64,000 nt of DNA from Chlorokybus atmophyticus (lineage: Eukaryota; Streptophyta; Chlorokybophyceae; Chlorokybales; Chlorokybaceae), in the NCBI GenBank assembly GCA_009103225.1, contig RHPI01002090.1:126214-190213 (forward strand), given 5' to 3'. Positions 39,428 to 52,900 of this stretch are shown here, piece by piece (position 1 is the first letter of the stretch; the number at the start of each line of letters is the position of its first letter). The translations under genes were made by a program, and so were the position numbers. The notes beneath the pieces were generated by a model, which worked only from the letters and a program-made list of their open reading frames with translations, did not search any database and had not been told where the DNA came from.

Positions 39428-42008
39428 ATGCGGCGGCGGTTGTCCAACGTGGGGTCCCTTCTTTCACTGGTGCTGCTGCTGGTGGTGGTTGGTCTGGTTG
39501 TTGCCGTCGCTGTGGTCGAAGGCGAGGAGCTCCCGCGCCTGGCTGCAAGGGGCGACGCCGCCGCCGTGCAGAAGGCGCTTCTGGCCGGAGAAGACGTTGA
39601 GCAGGCAAGCTTGTGCACTTGCATTGTACTATCGTTAGTATCGCATTGTGTGTCAGTGTGCCAATTGGTTACTCGCGTTGCTGTATGACTGGCCACTTCA
39701 ACTACTGTGCATGTGCAGTCACTGGCAAGCTTGGTGTATAAGCATTCCGTCTTTGCAGCTGTCGTGCGTACAACAGGACAATGCCGTCTCACGCACTTAC
39801 AAGTACACACAAATAGATTGGGTTTGCAAAAAGCGTGCTGTCTGTTCAGCTGACCTTGTTGTATTTGGCACACCACACAGAAAGACTCGCTCGGACGCAC
39901 AGCGCTGTGGCACGCTGCGTCCATCGGCAACAAAGTCATTGTTCAGCAGCTGCTACGCCACAACGCTCAGGTTTTCAAGTTACTAACAAAGAAAACACAA
40001 CGCCCAAGCTTCTCCTGTTGCTGTCTGCCCACAAGGCCTTGCGTGCATGCGCCATGCAGGTCGCTGTTGCCTCACCCGACGGCACCACACCGCTGCTGGC
40101 CGCCACGCTCGGGAAGCATGCGGAGGTAGTCCGTCACCTGCTGGTCTACGGAGCATCGCCGGTAAGTTTTTGCATGTGCGGCGCGATATCATGCATTCTG
40201 CCCTGCAATGGAGCGGCTGCTTGCTATGAAGTGGTCGTTGCAAGCATGCATACACGCACAGCTGTATAAGGCGTTGAGTGGCTGCCATGCAGCCATGCGT
40301 GAGTGCTGTTTTTCTTCAGTCACGTGCGTGTGCATGCCATCAGTTGTTGAGGTTCTCAATGGAGAATCTGCGTGCCATGCAATGTGCACATATGTCCGTG
40401 CGTGTGCGTGTGCGTGTGCGCGTGCGCGTGCGCGTGCGCGTGCGTGTGCGCGTGCGCGTGTCACTGCATGCATGGCTTGCGCACGTGCGTTCGCCAAGAG
40501 GGGAGGGCGNNNNNNNNNNNNNNNNNNNNNNNNNNNNNNNNNNNNNNNNNNNNNNNNNNNNNNNNNNNNNNNNNNNNNNNNNNNNNNNNNNNNNNNNNNN
40601 NNNNNNNNNNNNNNNNNNNNNNNNNNNNNNNNNNNNNNNNNNNNNNNNNNNNNNNNNNNNNNNNNNNNNNNNNNNNGGGGCTCATTGGCGCATGATGCGT
40701 GCCTGTGTGTGCGTGCGTGGGGCGCGTGTGTGTTGACTATTGCAGGCATTTGGCAGGACACCGTCAATAAGCAGGGCACGCTACCACGAACATACGCGGT
40801 GGTACACGAGCTTGAGCAGATAGAACAGTTGTTCGAGCAACACTTCAGACAAGGCGTAGCTGCGTTCGAAGATCCCCCCGGCACTTGGAAAACTTACGAA
40901 GTCGGTGCCTTGAGCACGACACTCATGCACCACTGTGTAGTGTTAGTGCAAGTCAAGTAGTGTACTTCTTTCGACTTCCATGGTGGTTTGCCGCAAGTTG
41001 TTGGTGCATACATATCTGCTGAATTGCTGTAAAATGTAACAGCAGTGTTGTCTCATGCGGATAAGCTGCCTAATGACACCACTCTGTGGTGTCACTAGGC
41101 GAAAGATCAAGGCGGTCAGCGATACTTCTGGAACTCCCGCACGGGTGAGATACAGTGGCTGCGTCCTCCATCCTGCGCATGGCAAAGGTTTGCGCTGGCA
41201 GACGGGCGCACGTGTTTCCACAACAACGTGACCCAGCAGACTGTGTACACCACGCCGAACGCCCTTGCATGGAAGCGCGTGAGGGATGCCACAGACCACA
41301 GCGGGCAGACATGCAACTGGTATGGGTCATGTTGGAACAACTCTTTGTGTAAAAGTGACTTGTGTACTTGTGTCTCAAGGGTTGTGTACCGCAGGTTCAA
41401 CTATCGCGCCAACGTGATGCAGCGTGAGACTCCCGCAGAGCTGCCTGAAGACTGGCAGAAGGAGGGCAAGTTGTGGACGGCCAGCTACCATAATCGTGTG
41501 CTGAACCTCACGCAGGTGTGGGGCTGTTCTGCTGTGTTGGGTGGTCACATGCGCGCAGGATCCAGTTCCGTCATGTGGCATACATGTACACACACATTAC
41601 TGCAGTGGGAAGACCCGTCTGAAGGCTCATGGAGGGAGTGCTGTGACGCACAAGGCCTTCGCTTCTGGTTTAAGGGCACGAGTGGAGAGTTGACATATCA
41701 GCAGGCGAGTCTGGTTTACTGGTTGGTTGTTTCGCCTACAATGAATGAGACATCCTTGTGCCAACGAGCGTTATTTGTGCAGCCTGCGAGCATGGCTTGG
41801 CTGGAGGTGGACAACTCAGACACGCTGCAAAGATATTACTACAACATGGTAGGTCTTTGCAGGTGCATAGGTTTTTATTGTACTGGTACGGGTGTCGCAA
41901 GCACACATCTTTTCCCGGTGTTCCGTGCTTTGTTTGCAGGTCACTGATAGCATCACGTGGGGTGTACCCGTTGATGCAGCCTGGGTTGAGAACACCAGAG
42001 CAGACTGA
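39428..42008 (+). CDS. Ankyrin repeat protein with N-terminal hydrophobic segment and five tandem WW domains
   Basis: No named family recognised. The Met at 39428 starts MRRRLSNVGSLLSLVLLLVV, a signal peptide or anchor with a positive N-side. Ankyrin units follow: LPRLAARGDAAAVQKALLAG, SLGRTALWHAASIGNKVIVQ, and DGTTPLLAATLGKHAEVVRH. After the gap, five WW modules can be read: YFWNSRTGEIQWLRPP; AWQRFALADGRTCF with VTQQTVYTTP; LWTASYHNRVLNLTQWEDP; WRECCDAQGLRFWF with GELTYQQP; and RYYYNM joined to VTDSITWGVP. Known exons: 39428-39604, 39881-39970, 40060-40161, one ending near 40903, and several from 41099 to 42008. Two introns are GC-AG (39605-39880; 41705-41782). WW domains bind Pro-rich ligands and ankyrin repeats bind proteins, so a secreted or membrane scaffold is inferred. 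Exons may be missing in the gap. Confidence 0.8.
40380..40475. repeat. CGTGTG/CGTGCG simple repeat
   Basis: Tandem (CGTGNG)-type tract in an intron of the ANK-WW gene, just before the assembly gap, which it probably caused. Confidence 0.85.
40510..40676. other. Assembly gap (167 N)
   Basis: Unresolved bases inside the ANK-WW gene. Any exon here is unknown. Confidence 0.99.
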
Positions 42009-43715
42009 CTTGCACCAGCACACTGTATATACTATACTACCATTTGTAAGCAGGCCTGCAATAGCAGCTACCACTCATAGAAGTGTGTGACGCTCACACA
42101 GTCTTTGAGCCAGTCTTGTGCTGGCTGAGTGTATGCGTGTATCCAGTTGCATGACTTGCAAGAGTTCATGAAGAGGTCGTTAAACCATCACCATCGCAAG
42201 CTATGCTATATGTGAGTACTTTGTACATAATCGAGTTGGCGACATGACATATGGTGCAAGTGATCTTGCATGAGTGAATGCATATCATACTTATTTATCA
42301 CTGGTTAATGGTAAACGTCATATTTAATGAATGTTAAGAAACATCAATGTGATTACATTATAATTATAGCATCTTGTGTTGCCCAATTTCGAGTTTTTAA
42401 AAGCGATGAACGCTTAAGTAGTAAAAGATGCATGAGAAATGGAGACGCAAGTTCATAACGTGTACAAAAGATGCAAGAGGGAATGCGTACATGCAAAGCT
42501 ACGGTGCACAAGCAATGTAATCAACACTAGAAACATTCTGTGCTCGGATGCAAGTCGACGTTTAAGCTAGCAGATGCATGAGCTCTGTAGAGAAGCAAGT
42601 TCACAATGTATCGTATGTGCCCGGATGCAACCCCCTCTGATTTACGGAAGCCCCCACCCCTCCATCAAGAAAAAATTGAGTTTGAAATAATGCCATTCCA
42701 TGTAGGGAGGTTTTAGTCGCAGGGGGCTTGTAACCGGTGACATACGGTAAAACACTTTATTATAGTATTCACCGCATGCATGTAAACTATAAGGTGTTAC
42801 CCCTTAATTGAGCTTAACTTTGCCAAATCAACGTAATATTATGCAAACACCTTACACGCATTTGATAAAACACTTCAATGTTATCCATCCATGCAATTCA
42901 CCATTACTGCATCGATTGCCGTAAATGCAGGTCAGTAACGTGTGCCGTGCAATAAACCCATCACAAGCTGTGTATGTAGCATCATAGTCATATGTAAATG
43001 CTAAAATATAAGCGTGATCTGTTACAATAGCGTATTCCATGGCTGCATTGCATAAGCACAACTGATAGTGACACAGTAAGTAACACGAACAACCAACAGC
43101 AGCCAAGCAGCAACATGTATATTGCATGATGTTGTATGCGCATACAAAGCATTAAGCACTTCATGTACAATATGCTACCGTAGCTCTTGAAGTTATTTTT
43201 TACTTGAGATAAAGCATTAACAACGCATTACATGAAAAAGACCCCACATGCCTGCCAGTGGCAGGCTGCCACACACACAGCTCGCAACAACAACAGACTA
43301 CATGCCTACAGAAAGGACACACGTAATCCTGTATGCAACTCGGAGAGCAGGCAGTGTCACGTGACGTGACAAACTCAACGCCAACCGACGAACCGCCAAA
43401 GCTGGGTGTCGGTGCCGGTTGCGACGCCAGGACGCAGATCAACCAGACCAGACCAGGGCCAGGCCAGACGCAAGGCGAGGCGGGGGTCGTTTGTTCACGC
43501 CCATCAACGACCAGGCCTGCATAGAGCACGCTCAGACAGCGGACCAATCGGGTGAAGTCGGCAGTCTGAGGCTATTTGTGCAGGCCAGGCCAGGCCAGGC
43601 AGGGCTAGGCCAGGCGGCTTGATTGTGGGCGCCGATGGGTGTGCTCAACGATGTCATAGTACTTGTTTGAGACAGTGGAGAACTTGAGGTGAACCCTTGG
43701 GTTGAGGGGTTTAAG
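42009..43715. other. AT-richer intergenic stretch, no gene recognised
   Basis: From about 42200 to 43250 base composition is visibly more AT-rich than the genes around it. Overlapping CCAGGCCAGG-type short repeats lie near 43445-43465 and 43580-43615. No exon supported. Confidence 0.55.
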
Positions 43716-46452
43716 ATGAAAGGCGGCGGAGGAGGAGCAGGAGCAGGAGGAGGTGCCTGGCGAAGATGGAGGTTGCCCCTGGCGGCGGTACTGGCGCTGA
43801 TGTTGGCAGGTGAGTAAGAAGCCTGAAGGACGCCACCTCTTCTCAATTGAATACTTGATATTTGATAGCAAAGCAGCGTGGCACAAGCCTACCTGCTTGA
43901 AGTGCAAACACAACAACATTTGCTAGAGTTGCTACAAAGCTGTGATCAGTGCATCTGCTGCCATATCGGTCACTGCTTTGGGAGCGAACAGAAACATATG
44001 CATCATACTGATAATGAGGTGTCGAACAAGTTTAGGCATCTGCAAAAAGGGACTGTTGTACACATCGTGCAAATGAAAAGCTTGATACAACTATGCAAGG
44101 TGTCACAATCTAGCTCATGTACACTCATGCACCATATAACCCTGTGTACATACGCACATCACCCACACGTTAATGTCACGGACCTATTGCAGTTGCTCAT
44201 ACTCAGGCACCCACACTGAACCGTAGATCTGGACACAACCAGAAGCTGCCCCTCCTTTCTTGTGTGTCATCCTTGCATGCAGCAACAATGTAACACAGTG
44301 TCTGCTTGCAGGCGTTCTGTACGACTCTCGCTACATCCGAGCGACCGACACGCATGCCAGCGCCGAGCACACAGACAGGCGACGGCTCGTCGAGCTAGGG
44401 GCGGGACCGCTGCAGATCGCCAAGCGGCTGACTGGGCTGCAAGGAGAGGATGATGTTGTTGATGTGGAGGACGCAGACAACTTTGCTGTGGAGGATGAGG
44501 TTGTTGTTGATGGTGATGGTGATGGTGATGGTGATGAGAGTGTGGATGGCGGTGGAAGCCAACAACAGCTGTCTCGAGAGGAAGATGCGCGGGTAGAGGG
44601 CGAGTCAGAAGATGAAGGTGTTGTTGAAAGCGATGAAGTTGAAGGGTCGGTATCACCGGTCCAGGATGATGCGGATGCTGGTGATGCGGATGCTGATGAT
44701 GATAGTGTCGAGGTTGAAGAGGGTGTGGAGGGTGAGGAGTTGGCGGATGAAACGCCCGAGACAGACGAGGATGTCATTTCAATGCCGAGCAGTGACACAC
44801 AGACATCGTCTCTCCTACAAACATCTGCCGCCTTGTCTACATGTGACAGCAGTGCTGAAGAGTTTGAGAACTGCGGTCGGTATGGTCGCTGGAACACCAC
44901 AGCTTGCAAGTGCGACTGCGCGGCCCTGTTCACCGGACCACTTTGCAAGGTGTGTGCAAACGCATGAACGCACGCACATAGCCGCTCACGCACGTGTAAG
45001 CAAAATAAACGTATGTATGTTTCACTTCATGGCTAACTACGCTGTAGACTTCTCTGATAAACTTTACACACACAGGAGCCGAAGTCTCTGCCCAACAAGT
45101 CGCCAATGCGCAAGTTTTCCGCTGCGTACGCGTCGGACATCACGATGACGCGGGCTGTGATGGCGTCGGAGGCTGAGGTGAAGGTGTTTCTTCCCGGCAA
45201 GGAGAAGGACCCGGACGGTGGTCACCGCACGCTGGGGCCCGTCACGCCCGACCTGCTCAACATCCTGCCGGAGAAGGACATCTTCCCGGAGGTGTACGGC
45301 TCGTGCGCGGTTGTTGGAAGCAGCGGCATACTGCTTGCGTACAAGAATGGAAAAGAGATCGACTCACATGACATGGTCATGCGGTTCAACTCCGCCCCCA
45401 CCAAGGCAAGCCAACATCAAGTGCTCTTGTGCGTGCGCGTGTGTGTGTGCTACACCCGCTGAACACCATGTGCAGCACACATTATGACTGGTGCGTGTCC
45501 CCCACAGCGCTTCAGTCAGTATGTTGGAAGCAAGACGACTCACCGTATCACCAACAGTCAGAACTGGGCCTTTCGAGAGAGCAATAGCGAGTGGCTGCTC
45601 GTGCACATGCGCTCCAAACAGGCCCTCAGAGCCCTCCTCAACACGTACAGGGGCTTACCGAAGATCCACATGGCCTCACTTTCACCTGATTTCGTTGAGG
45701 TGCTGACACGACACGCAATGAGATATCATCAGGCAACAACATGCCCCATCCAGTGTTGTGCTGAGCTTTTTCCTGTTCACAGTACATGGCCTCTGGGTTT
45801 GAGTTCATGGCTACCAGCGGGCTGTACGGGATCATCATCGCAGCCTTGCGATGCACGAAAGTGGACCTGTACGGCTTTCAGGTACTGTACAACATTGAGG
45901 CTGTGCTGTACGTAGCCTTGCATGCATGCTGAACACATGTTGCGTTGCCAGGTGTCAGTTCAGCAAAAGACGCCGTATCACTACTACAACAAGTGCGATC
46001 AGCCGGCAAACGCAGACCGGGACGGGGATGAGTGGTATGTTGTCAAGGCGTTGGTGGAAGCCGGCATTGTCAACTTCAAGGAACCGTGCGTGCTCGGTAA
46101 GTCAATGCGCAGGCCACACCTGTGCTCGCTACAAGGTTGTCTTCAATTTTTCTACAGTCTGCTAACCCATTGCACCTTGTGTTCACTGGCAGAATGTCAC
46201 GAGTCCAGAGCAAAGTGCCAACAATGCAAGAAGACAGTTGGGTGGAAGGAGTTCCGGCTTGCCACGCGGCGGCAGTGCCCAGCGTGCAGTTTCGCATTCG
46301 GCGGGTGCATGCGGATCGCAAGACGGCATTGGGCCTTCTTCAGGAACGAGACCAACCGATACATTGAGAGGAAACAAGCGCAGGCTTTGAAAAAGGCTGC
46401 TGCGGCTGAAAAACTTAGAGCACGGACAGCAAACTCAACAATGGTCGCTTGA
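43716..46452 (+). CDS. GT29 sialyltransferase-like protein with acidic stalk and EGF-like module
   Basis: Type II Golgi glycosyltransferase of family GT29. Seven exons (43716-43809, 44312-44949, 45076-45405, 45508-45699, 45783-45881, 45952-46096, 46193-46452) give 585 residues in phase. A short basic N-terminus precedes the signal anchor LPLAAVLALMLAGVLY. A long Asp/Glu/Val-rich stalk (about 70-190) follows, then a Cys cluster (NCGRYGRWNTTACKCDC, FTGPLCK) resembling an EGF-like fold. Sialyl motif L is SCAVVGSSGILLAYKNG with EIDSHDMVMRFNSAPTK; motif S is GFEFMATSGLYGIIIAALRC; motif III is YHYYNKCDQ. Green plants are not generally thought to use sialic acid; plant GT29 proteins act on other sugars, such as galactose or Kdo-like substrates, so the donor is uncertain. 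The C-terminus has CxxC pairs (AKCQQCKK, RQCPAC). The third intron is GC-AG (45406-45507). Confidence 0.93.
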
Positions 46453-46930
46453 TGATTGCTGTGATATGTGCAGAGAGTTGCAATGCACTGACGAGGTTGT
46501 TATCTTTGCGCTGGCTCTGTCACCTAGCATATGTTGATACCTAGCCATATCATGTTACATAGCCGAGTATTGCCACTATTCCATAGGACACAAGAGTAAG
46601 TGCTGTCGATGTGCATGACCATCACGTGCAAACTGGTGCATTTCATGAGACTGTGCAGCTACAAAGTCAGCTCCGCTTAGCCAGCTTTGCTAGCAACTAC
46701 TCGACACAGGATGCATGCCGCCTACCGCGGTATACTTCTGCCAAGCCAGCCAATGCTATTGCTAAACACACACTGTTGGCAACCGAGTGGTGCATCAATT
46801 GACCGCCGGGCCACGCTGCCAGCGCCGTGTTGGTAGCGTGGTGCTGAGTGCATGCTGAAATACCTCCGTGCTAACTTTTGTGCCGCTTGACTTTGCCAAT
46901 GGATATGTTCTTGAAGAACCGCAACATAAT
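46453..46930. other. Intergenic between convergent GT29 and RDR genes
   Basis: 3' regions of both genes, nothing further seen. Confidence 0.5.
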
Positions 46931-49900
46931 CTAGCCGGTGCGCTTTCGCTCCTCCACTCGCTCGCGCTTGATAGCGCACAAGATCTCATGTGCCAACCAA
47001 GGGAAGCTCAGCAGCCTCTGCTGTCCAACCTCTGCAAGGCAAGCAATCCACTTTGGTACGCAGCCGCTGGCATATTGGCAACCACATGAGCTATCAGAAC
47101 GCTTGATTGTAATAATATCACCTTGGTAGACAGGATGATACGTCGTGCAGTACCAAGCAGAGGCCTTTGCCTTGTCAACAGACGAGTACTGTCGCACTTC
47201 ACCGGAGAGCAAGCCTTCATCCGCATCATCCGGAACAAGCGCTGCTCCAAAGTAACTTCTCACATCACGGAATATCTGTGATATAGTTGTTGGCAGCGAA
47301 TCATTTTACATCAACACGCAGCCTTATCACAAGTTTGTACGCGCAATTGACTGTTTGGCAACAAGGCACTCACTTGGCCAACCGCAAGACGTATCCTCTC
47401 CTTGACATGGCCCATACGGCGCTTGTGGCTTCCCTCACCAAGGTTAAGCAATGTGCCTGCCAATAGATCACTAGTAGCCATGAGCAACGGGAGCATGCTG
47501 CCATTGCTGTAAGCTTCAAGCTGGAACAGTGCTTGGTTGGTTCACAAAATGTCATTGGTGTCTTGACTAGCAACATTACCTGAGACCAGATCGGCTTCAT
47601 CCTCAATGCCAAACTGCTGCATCAAGCTGTGAATGTTGCTGCGATAGGCCTCATACAACCTTCGGGCTTCGCAGATAAAGTCGTCCCAACCAGGGTACAA
47701 CATATCTTGATCAAACGGCAGAAGCGCCGGCGGACCAGCATGCTCGCGCTCATCCTCCAACACGCGCTCGCGCTTCCCCTTGGCAGCACGGAAAAGATTG
47801 CCGAGCACCTGCACACCGGGGACGCACAAAGCCCAGTTGTCAAGCACAGTAGTCAACTCATTAGCTGTGGTGATTGAGTGCATAGCATGCTCACCTTCTT
47901 GGACTCGTAGCTCTTTATGTGCTTTGGCTTCTCCATGAAGTCCGGATACCTCTCTGGTCTCAAGCCCTCAATCAGCTCTGCTGGGACACCTGTCTTCGGG
48001 TAGTCCACAGACACGGAATGCAAGCGTGCCAGCTCTATACAGCGTCGGTCCAGCACTCCAAGATTGGCGTAGTCGCTGATAGCCAGATGCGCGTTGGCTA
48101 TCTGGCCCAAACTGTCGTTCTGCATGTACTCCAAGAAGAAGTCCTGGATGTCATCCAATCGGGCAGGGTAGTCCAGGGTCTTCTCTGGAGGCGACTTGTA
48201 GTCCATTGCCGGCAGGTTGCGTGCATCCACCGGCGGTATGAGCTGTCGGTGCCAGAGGACTGTGTAAACATCGCCATCAAGGTCACTGCCGGATACCTCG
48301 TCTGGATGCGGGCGAGGACCTTGTTGTGGGAATACTATTTCGTTCACCTGCGGCAGAAACAGGTCTGGGCACAAGGTACAAGACCTAGATACAGCACTGC
48401 CACCTGGCGGAACAGGATTCACCAATGCACAATGTGGTTGTACAGAGTACACACTACGCAACTAGTTTGCATTGCTCTGGATATAATAGCTTGCAAGTGT
48501 ATTGTACCCGATGGTGCAATTCTGGTATGTCAACGGCCTCCAGTGTCCGCACATCGCCAGGGTGGAAGCAGGGATTCTTGGTAACAGCAATTAGGCCTGT
48601 TACTGGCGTTGGCTTGGGAAACGGATCCCCTGGCTTCATGCCTTGAGAGGCAGCAGCATAGTTCATTGGGTTTATGAATACCTGCACACAACACATGCAC
48701 TCAGGGCTTCATTCAATCAGCAAACTGTGCTGACATGTCTCCCACTTGTGCACACCATGGTACCTGGCCATATTGCAACTTGCCCGTTTCATCGATGCCA
48801 CCCATCAGCCTGGCACCGTGCGGCACAAATATGCGTGCCTTTGTCTGCAGCTCAACAAGCTGTGCTGCTCGGAAGGCCTTCAATATCGCCTGCACCATGC
48901 ACCAATGCAAGCATGAGGCAAAAACCTTATAATCGTTGCATCCATTCAAACCACAACCCAACATTAACGCATGCAGCGTGACTGCAGCCTGCCCGACTCT
49001 CGCCAGGCCTCACCTCAATGAAAGGCTCAGTCAACGAGAAGCCAGCTCGAATGGCTTCAACAAGAATGGTACGCACTCTGCCGCCACAGGTTTGCAGCAG
49101 CACGTTCAAGGCTACCTCGGGAATCGTAAACATTCCATCCAATCTAGCGACCACCTGATTTTGCAGCTCCTGAAACACAGAATCAGGGATGCCAGCGGCG
49201 CTGAGCAGCAGTATGATCTGCCTGTTCAAGAAGCCCGGCCAAAAGTCCGCTGATTGGATGACTTCAAAGTCAGGTACGTCGCTGTCAAATTTCTTCATGG
49301 ATGGCCGAAGGCCAAGGATGCTTGTGGCGGTTGGTTTCAGTGACACCACACCCTGAAGGATTAATTCAGTAGCTTCACTGACGGTTTCCCCCCACCCCAC
49401 CCCACCCACTACCACCACTACCACCACACACACATGCCACCAAACACATGCCGGCACATTCGAGCGTCCTACCTTGTAACCACGAAAACGAATCTGGAAC
49501 GCTGATGGCTTTGGGCGTAAGCTCTGCCACACAACAGCCGCGTTATGGAACAGCCTAACATTGTGTCAAGCACTGCTACATGAAAGGGTGTTTCTCACTG
49601 GCATATCAGGAAAGCAGAGCGAGCTTGCACCTCAGAGTTGGTACATCCAAGCAAATCATGCTGCTTACCCGAGGATGCAGTTTTGCAACAATCCTGTCAA
49701 CCAAGTCTTGGGACAGCCAACCTGCGCCATCGCTGAAAGCGAACCCGTTTCTAGTCACGTCCTCCAGATGCTGCACTTCACTTCTAGGAATCTCACAGAT
49801 CCGGGTCCTGTGACATACACTCTTGTTATACAATTGTACAAAATTGGGCCAACAGTGCAGCTACCATACGGCTACCGTACGTGCTGGAGAAGCACTGCCC

Positions 49901-52900
49901 CATTCTTGCAGCGCATTTCGCAACATTGCTCTGGTTGCGGAAATCCTTGCTCATGGCATCCCAAATGCCTGTAGTTACATCAGTTCAGCATGGCACGCAC
50001 GTCTGGCTTGAACATGTTATCACAGACCAGTCAGCACGTGCAGCATACTCAGCCAAACATTTGCGCATAGCATGCACTTGCAGCTGTCGACCACAGAAAG
50101 CGCTATATACCCCGATAGTGTACCTTGCGCTGTAAGCTTGGCATCGCTGGCGAAAAACCAAGCGGAATGCTGCCTCAACTGATTGGTGCTGCTCGCCAAG
50201 AACTGCCACAATGAGTATACAAGGTTATGCTATGTGAGACCGAGGATGTCGTGAATGACTCATACTCACTCACGTGATCATTGTCAGTTCACAAAAACCT
50301 CTGCAATCACCTCGTAGTGCCGGTTGCCGATTGTCAGTCCACGCTGCACAATCTCCTTGACTCGCTCGTACACGTCTGCCTTGTCTCGCAACACTCCTAA
50401 CGGGAGCCTCTGGTGATCATCCTCAGTGAAAGCCACCCTGCATGCAAGGCCAACTTCTCTCTGGTGCGCACGCTAGTGGCAGAGATGGAAGGCTTATGTT
50501 CATGTTGATGGCATGCTCACCGCAGGAATCTATCTGATATGCCAGGCTTCTCGTACTGTCGGAGCACGCGATTGGAGAAGTCCAGCTCCATACCCGCACA
50601 CAGAACACGCGTGGGCGTCACGTTCACACGCCGCACCCATACCTAGTGGGTAAGACATAATGAAAACGAGGCAATGGATGCCACATGCCTTTGATGTCAT
50701 GGACACACAGTAGTACTGGTGCTGCATGTATGCAGACAATGCATGCACATAGCGCAACTCCACTCCCGACACATGTGTCATGTATGCAGGTGCTTGACTC
50801 ACCACAGAATGTCCCTCACCTGTCCATTGGCAGCAGCACTTGCTAACAATAGTGGTACTTCACGAGGCCTTGACTGGATGTTGCGAAGCTTCGCGCTCAA
50901 TGTGTTCGTTGGATAAAACAGCGCTTCGCCTTCGCGACGAGTATCTGCCAGGATCTCCTGGGAACGACCTCATGTTGTTAGCAAGAGTCCATCATCCTGA
51001 TTGCCAAGGTCAGCTCAATTACCTGCAATGCAGTGATGGCCACATTTTCTTTTGTCTCTCGCAATAGTTCATAGAATCTGTCGTCTAGATTGTGCACGCT
51101 GACACTCCAGCTGGCAAGGCATGTAGCAACTTAGAGAATATCAGGTCTACTTGACACAACGCAAAACTAAAGCACTTGTGACAGCAACTCTCCGGCGCAC
51201 TTGTGCAAGCAAGCATAATTTGCTAAGAAACAAACCTGTGCACAAGGGAGTAAACAAGGAACATGACCGCGAATGGTATCTTCTTGCTTCTTGTCAACAC
51301 GTGTGCGTCTGCCCAGCTTTGTGTGCTAGGACCTGTTGATATCTGGTCCAGCAGCTTGGCCAGTCCCAAGAAAGCAGCAGAATCGTGTTTTATGTCCAAA
51401 GGCTGCATGCATAGTTGAGGTGAAGCACAAAACTGCAGGCCAACAGGGGCGCAACCGCATTTTAAGACATATTCAGAGAGAAACAAAATTGCCAAATGCG
51501 TGGCACAGCAATACTTTTGCAAGCACATACATACCCGTAGATCTATCTTGTGGCTGTGAGCAAAAGGTGCGAAGCTTTTGATCAATTGATGTACATGTGC
51601 TGCAGGTGTAGTGGCAGCAATGACGAAACGATGAACTCCACAACTCCCCAAAGCGTTTTCGGGGGTGTAATCCACGCTTCGCTCCCAAGGTGCGTCTGAA
51701 TGTTCTCTAAGAAATTCAACAACAATGTTGAGGCAAGTAGGTGAGACTTTGCGGAGGCAAACTCAGATACTATGCAGTGTCACCTCAGCGCATATACACG
51801 TGGTGGACCGTATAGCTGGAAAACAACCGCCTGCCAAGACGCAACTATTAGTTGACAAAGCGAGTTGCAGAGGCATGTTATTGCTTATTATTGCATAGAC
51901 GCGATATTTGGTCTAAAACACGATGTAACACATCAACAAGTCTCTTCCATACTTTGTCAATGTCGCTGGCTTGCAGGAAAACAAAGTTGATGTCTTTGAA
52001 AAGGTATTGCAACTTGAAGGTGCGATGCCTTTGCACATTGCGGTCGTACTCGTTGAGAAACACAGAGGCCATGCAGCTCCCTTCATTGACGGCGAAGAAG
52101 CCACCTGATCGGGTTGTTACGGCGGCACAGAACGTGTACCTTGCTGTGAAGGCCCAAACTGCACTTCTTGCAGAGTAACGCTGTTCGCCGGAACAGTGGG
52201 TCCTTTAGGAACAGCACTTGCATGCTGGCATAGAAAGAAAAAATAGAACTGTTAGCGCGCAAGATGGCACATGCATGAGCTTGCAGGCTAGCAGTAGTTC
52301 GCCAAAAGGGTGGTGGGGTAGGGTGGTTTCCGGGGAAGCATGTGGTTTTGAGATGAACGGGCACATGCACAATGCCTCACATGTTTTGACAATATACTTG
52401 AGCAGAAGCAAGCCACAAACAACGCATGCTTGCTAAGAAGCTGTTGCAATGCGCTGCATGTTGCTCTCCGTGCATGAGCATGCATATGTATTCACCTGGT
52501 TACCAACTTGCGGCACTGAGCGGCTCCTGGCTGGAGGCCGCTGTGAAGAACGCTGTGTTTGTTGAGTGCCAGACCAAGACTGTTGCCGAGCAATGTGGGA
52601 GTTGTTTCCTGGTGGAGCAATCTGGTTATGTGCTGTGCCATTGTTCAGCTGACTACGTGTGCGGCCGCTCCCGCCATTGCTGTCGCCAGTTTGCTGCTGT
52701 TGCGGTGGCTGCCTGATCGCCCTGCCTCCATCTTGTGAAGTGTTTGAGTATGGGCTTGAAGGCGGCCTGTGTTGGAAGTTGTGCGCGCCTTGTGAATATT
52801 GATAACCATTGCTGTGTATGTTGCCGTTGGCGATGCTTCCTTGCTGTCTTTCGAACCCTGAACTGCGCTGAGCATGCCTGCGACAAAGCAGACATGATTA

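Noticed and set aside
40208-40960. 250-codon frame spanning the N gap
   Set aside because: Most of it is unknown bases and (CGTGNG)n repeat; only the last part (about 40750-40903) is a real exon.
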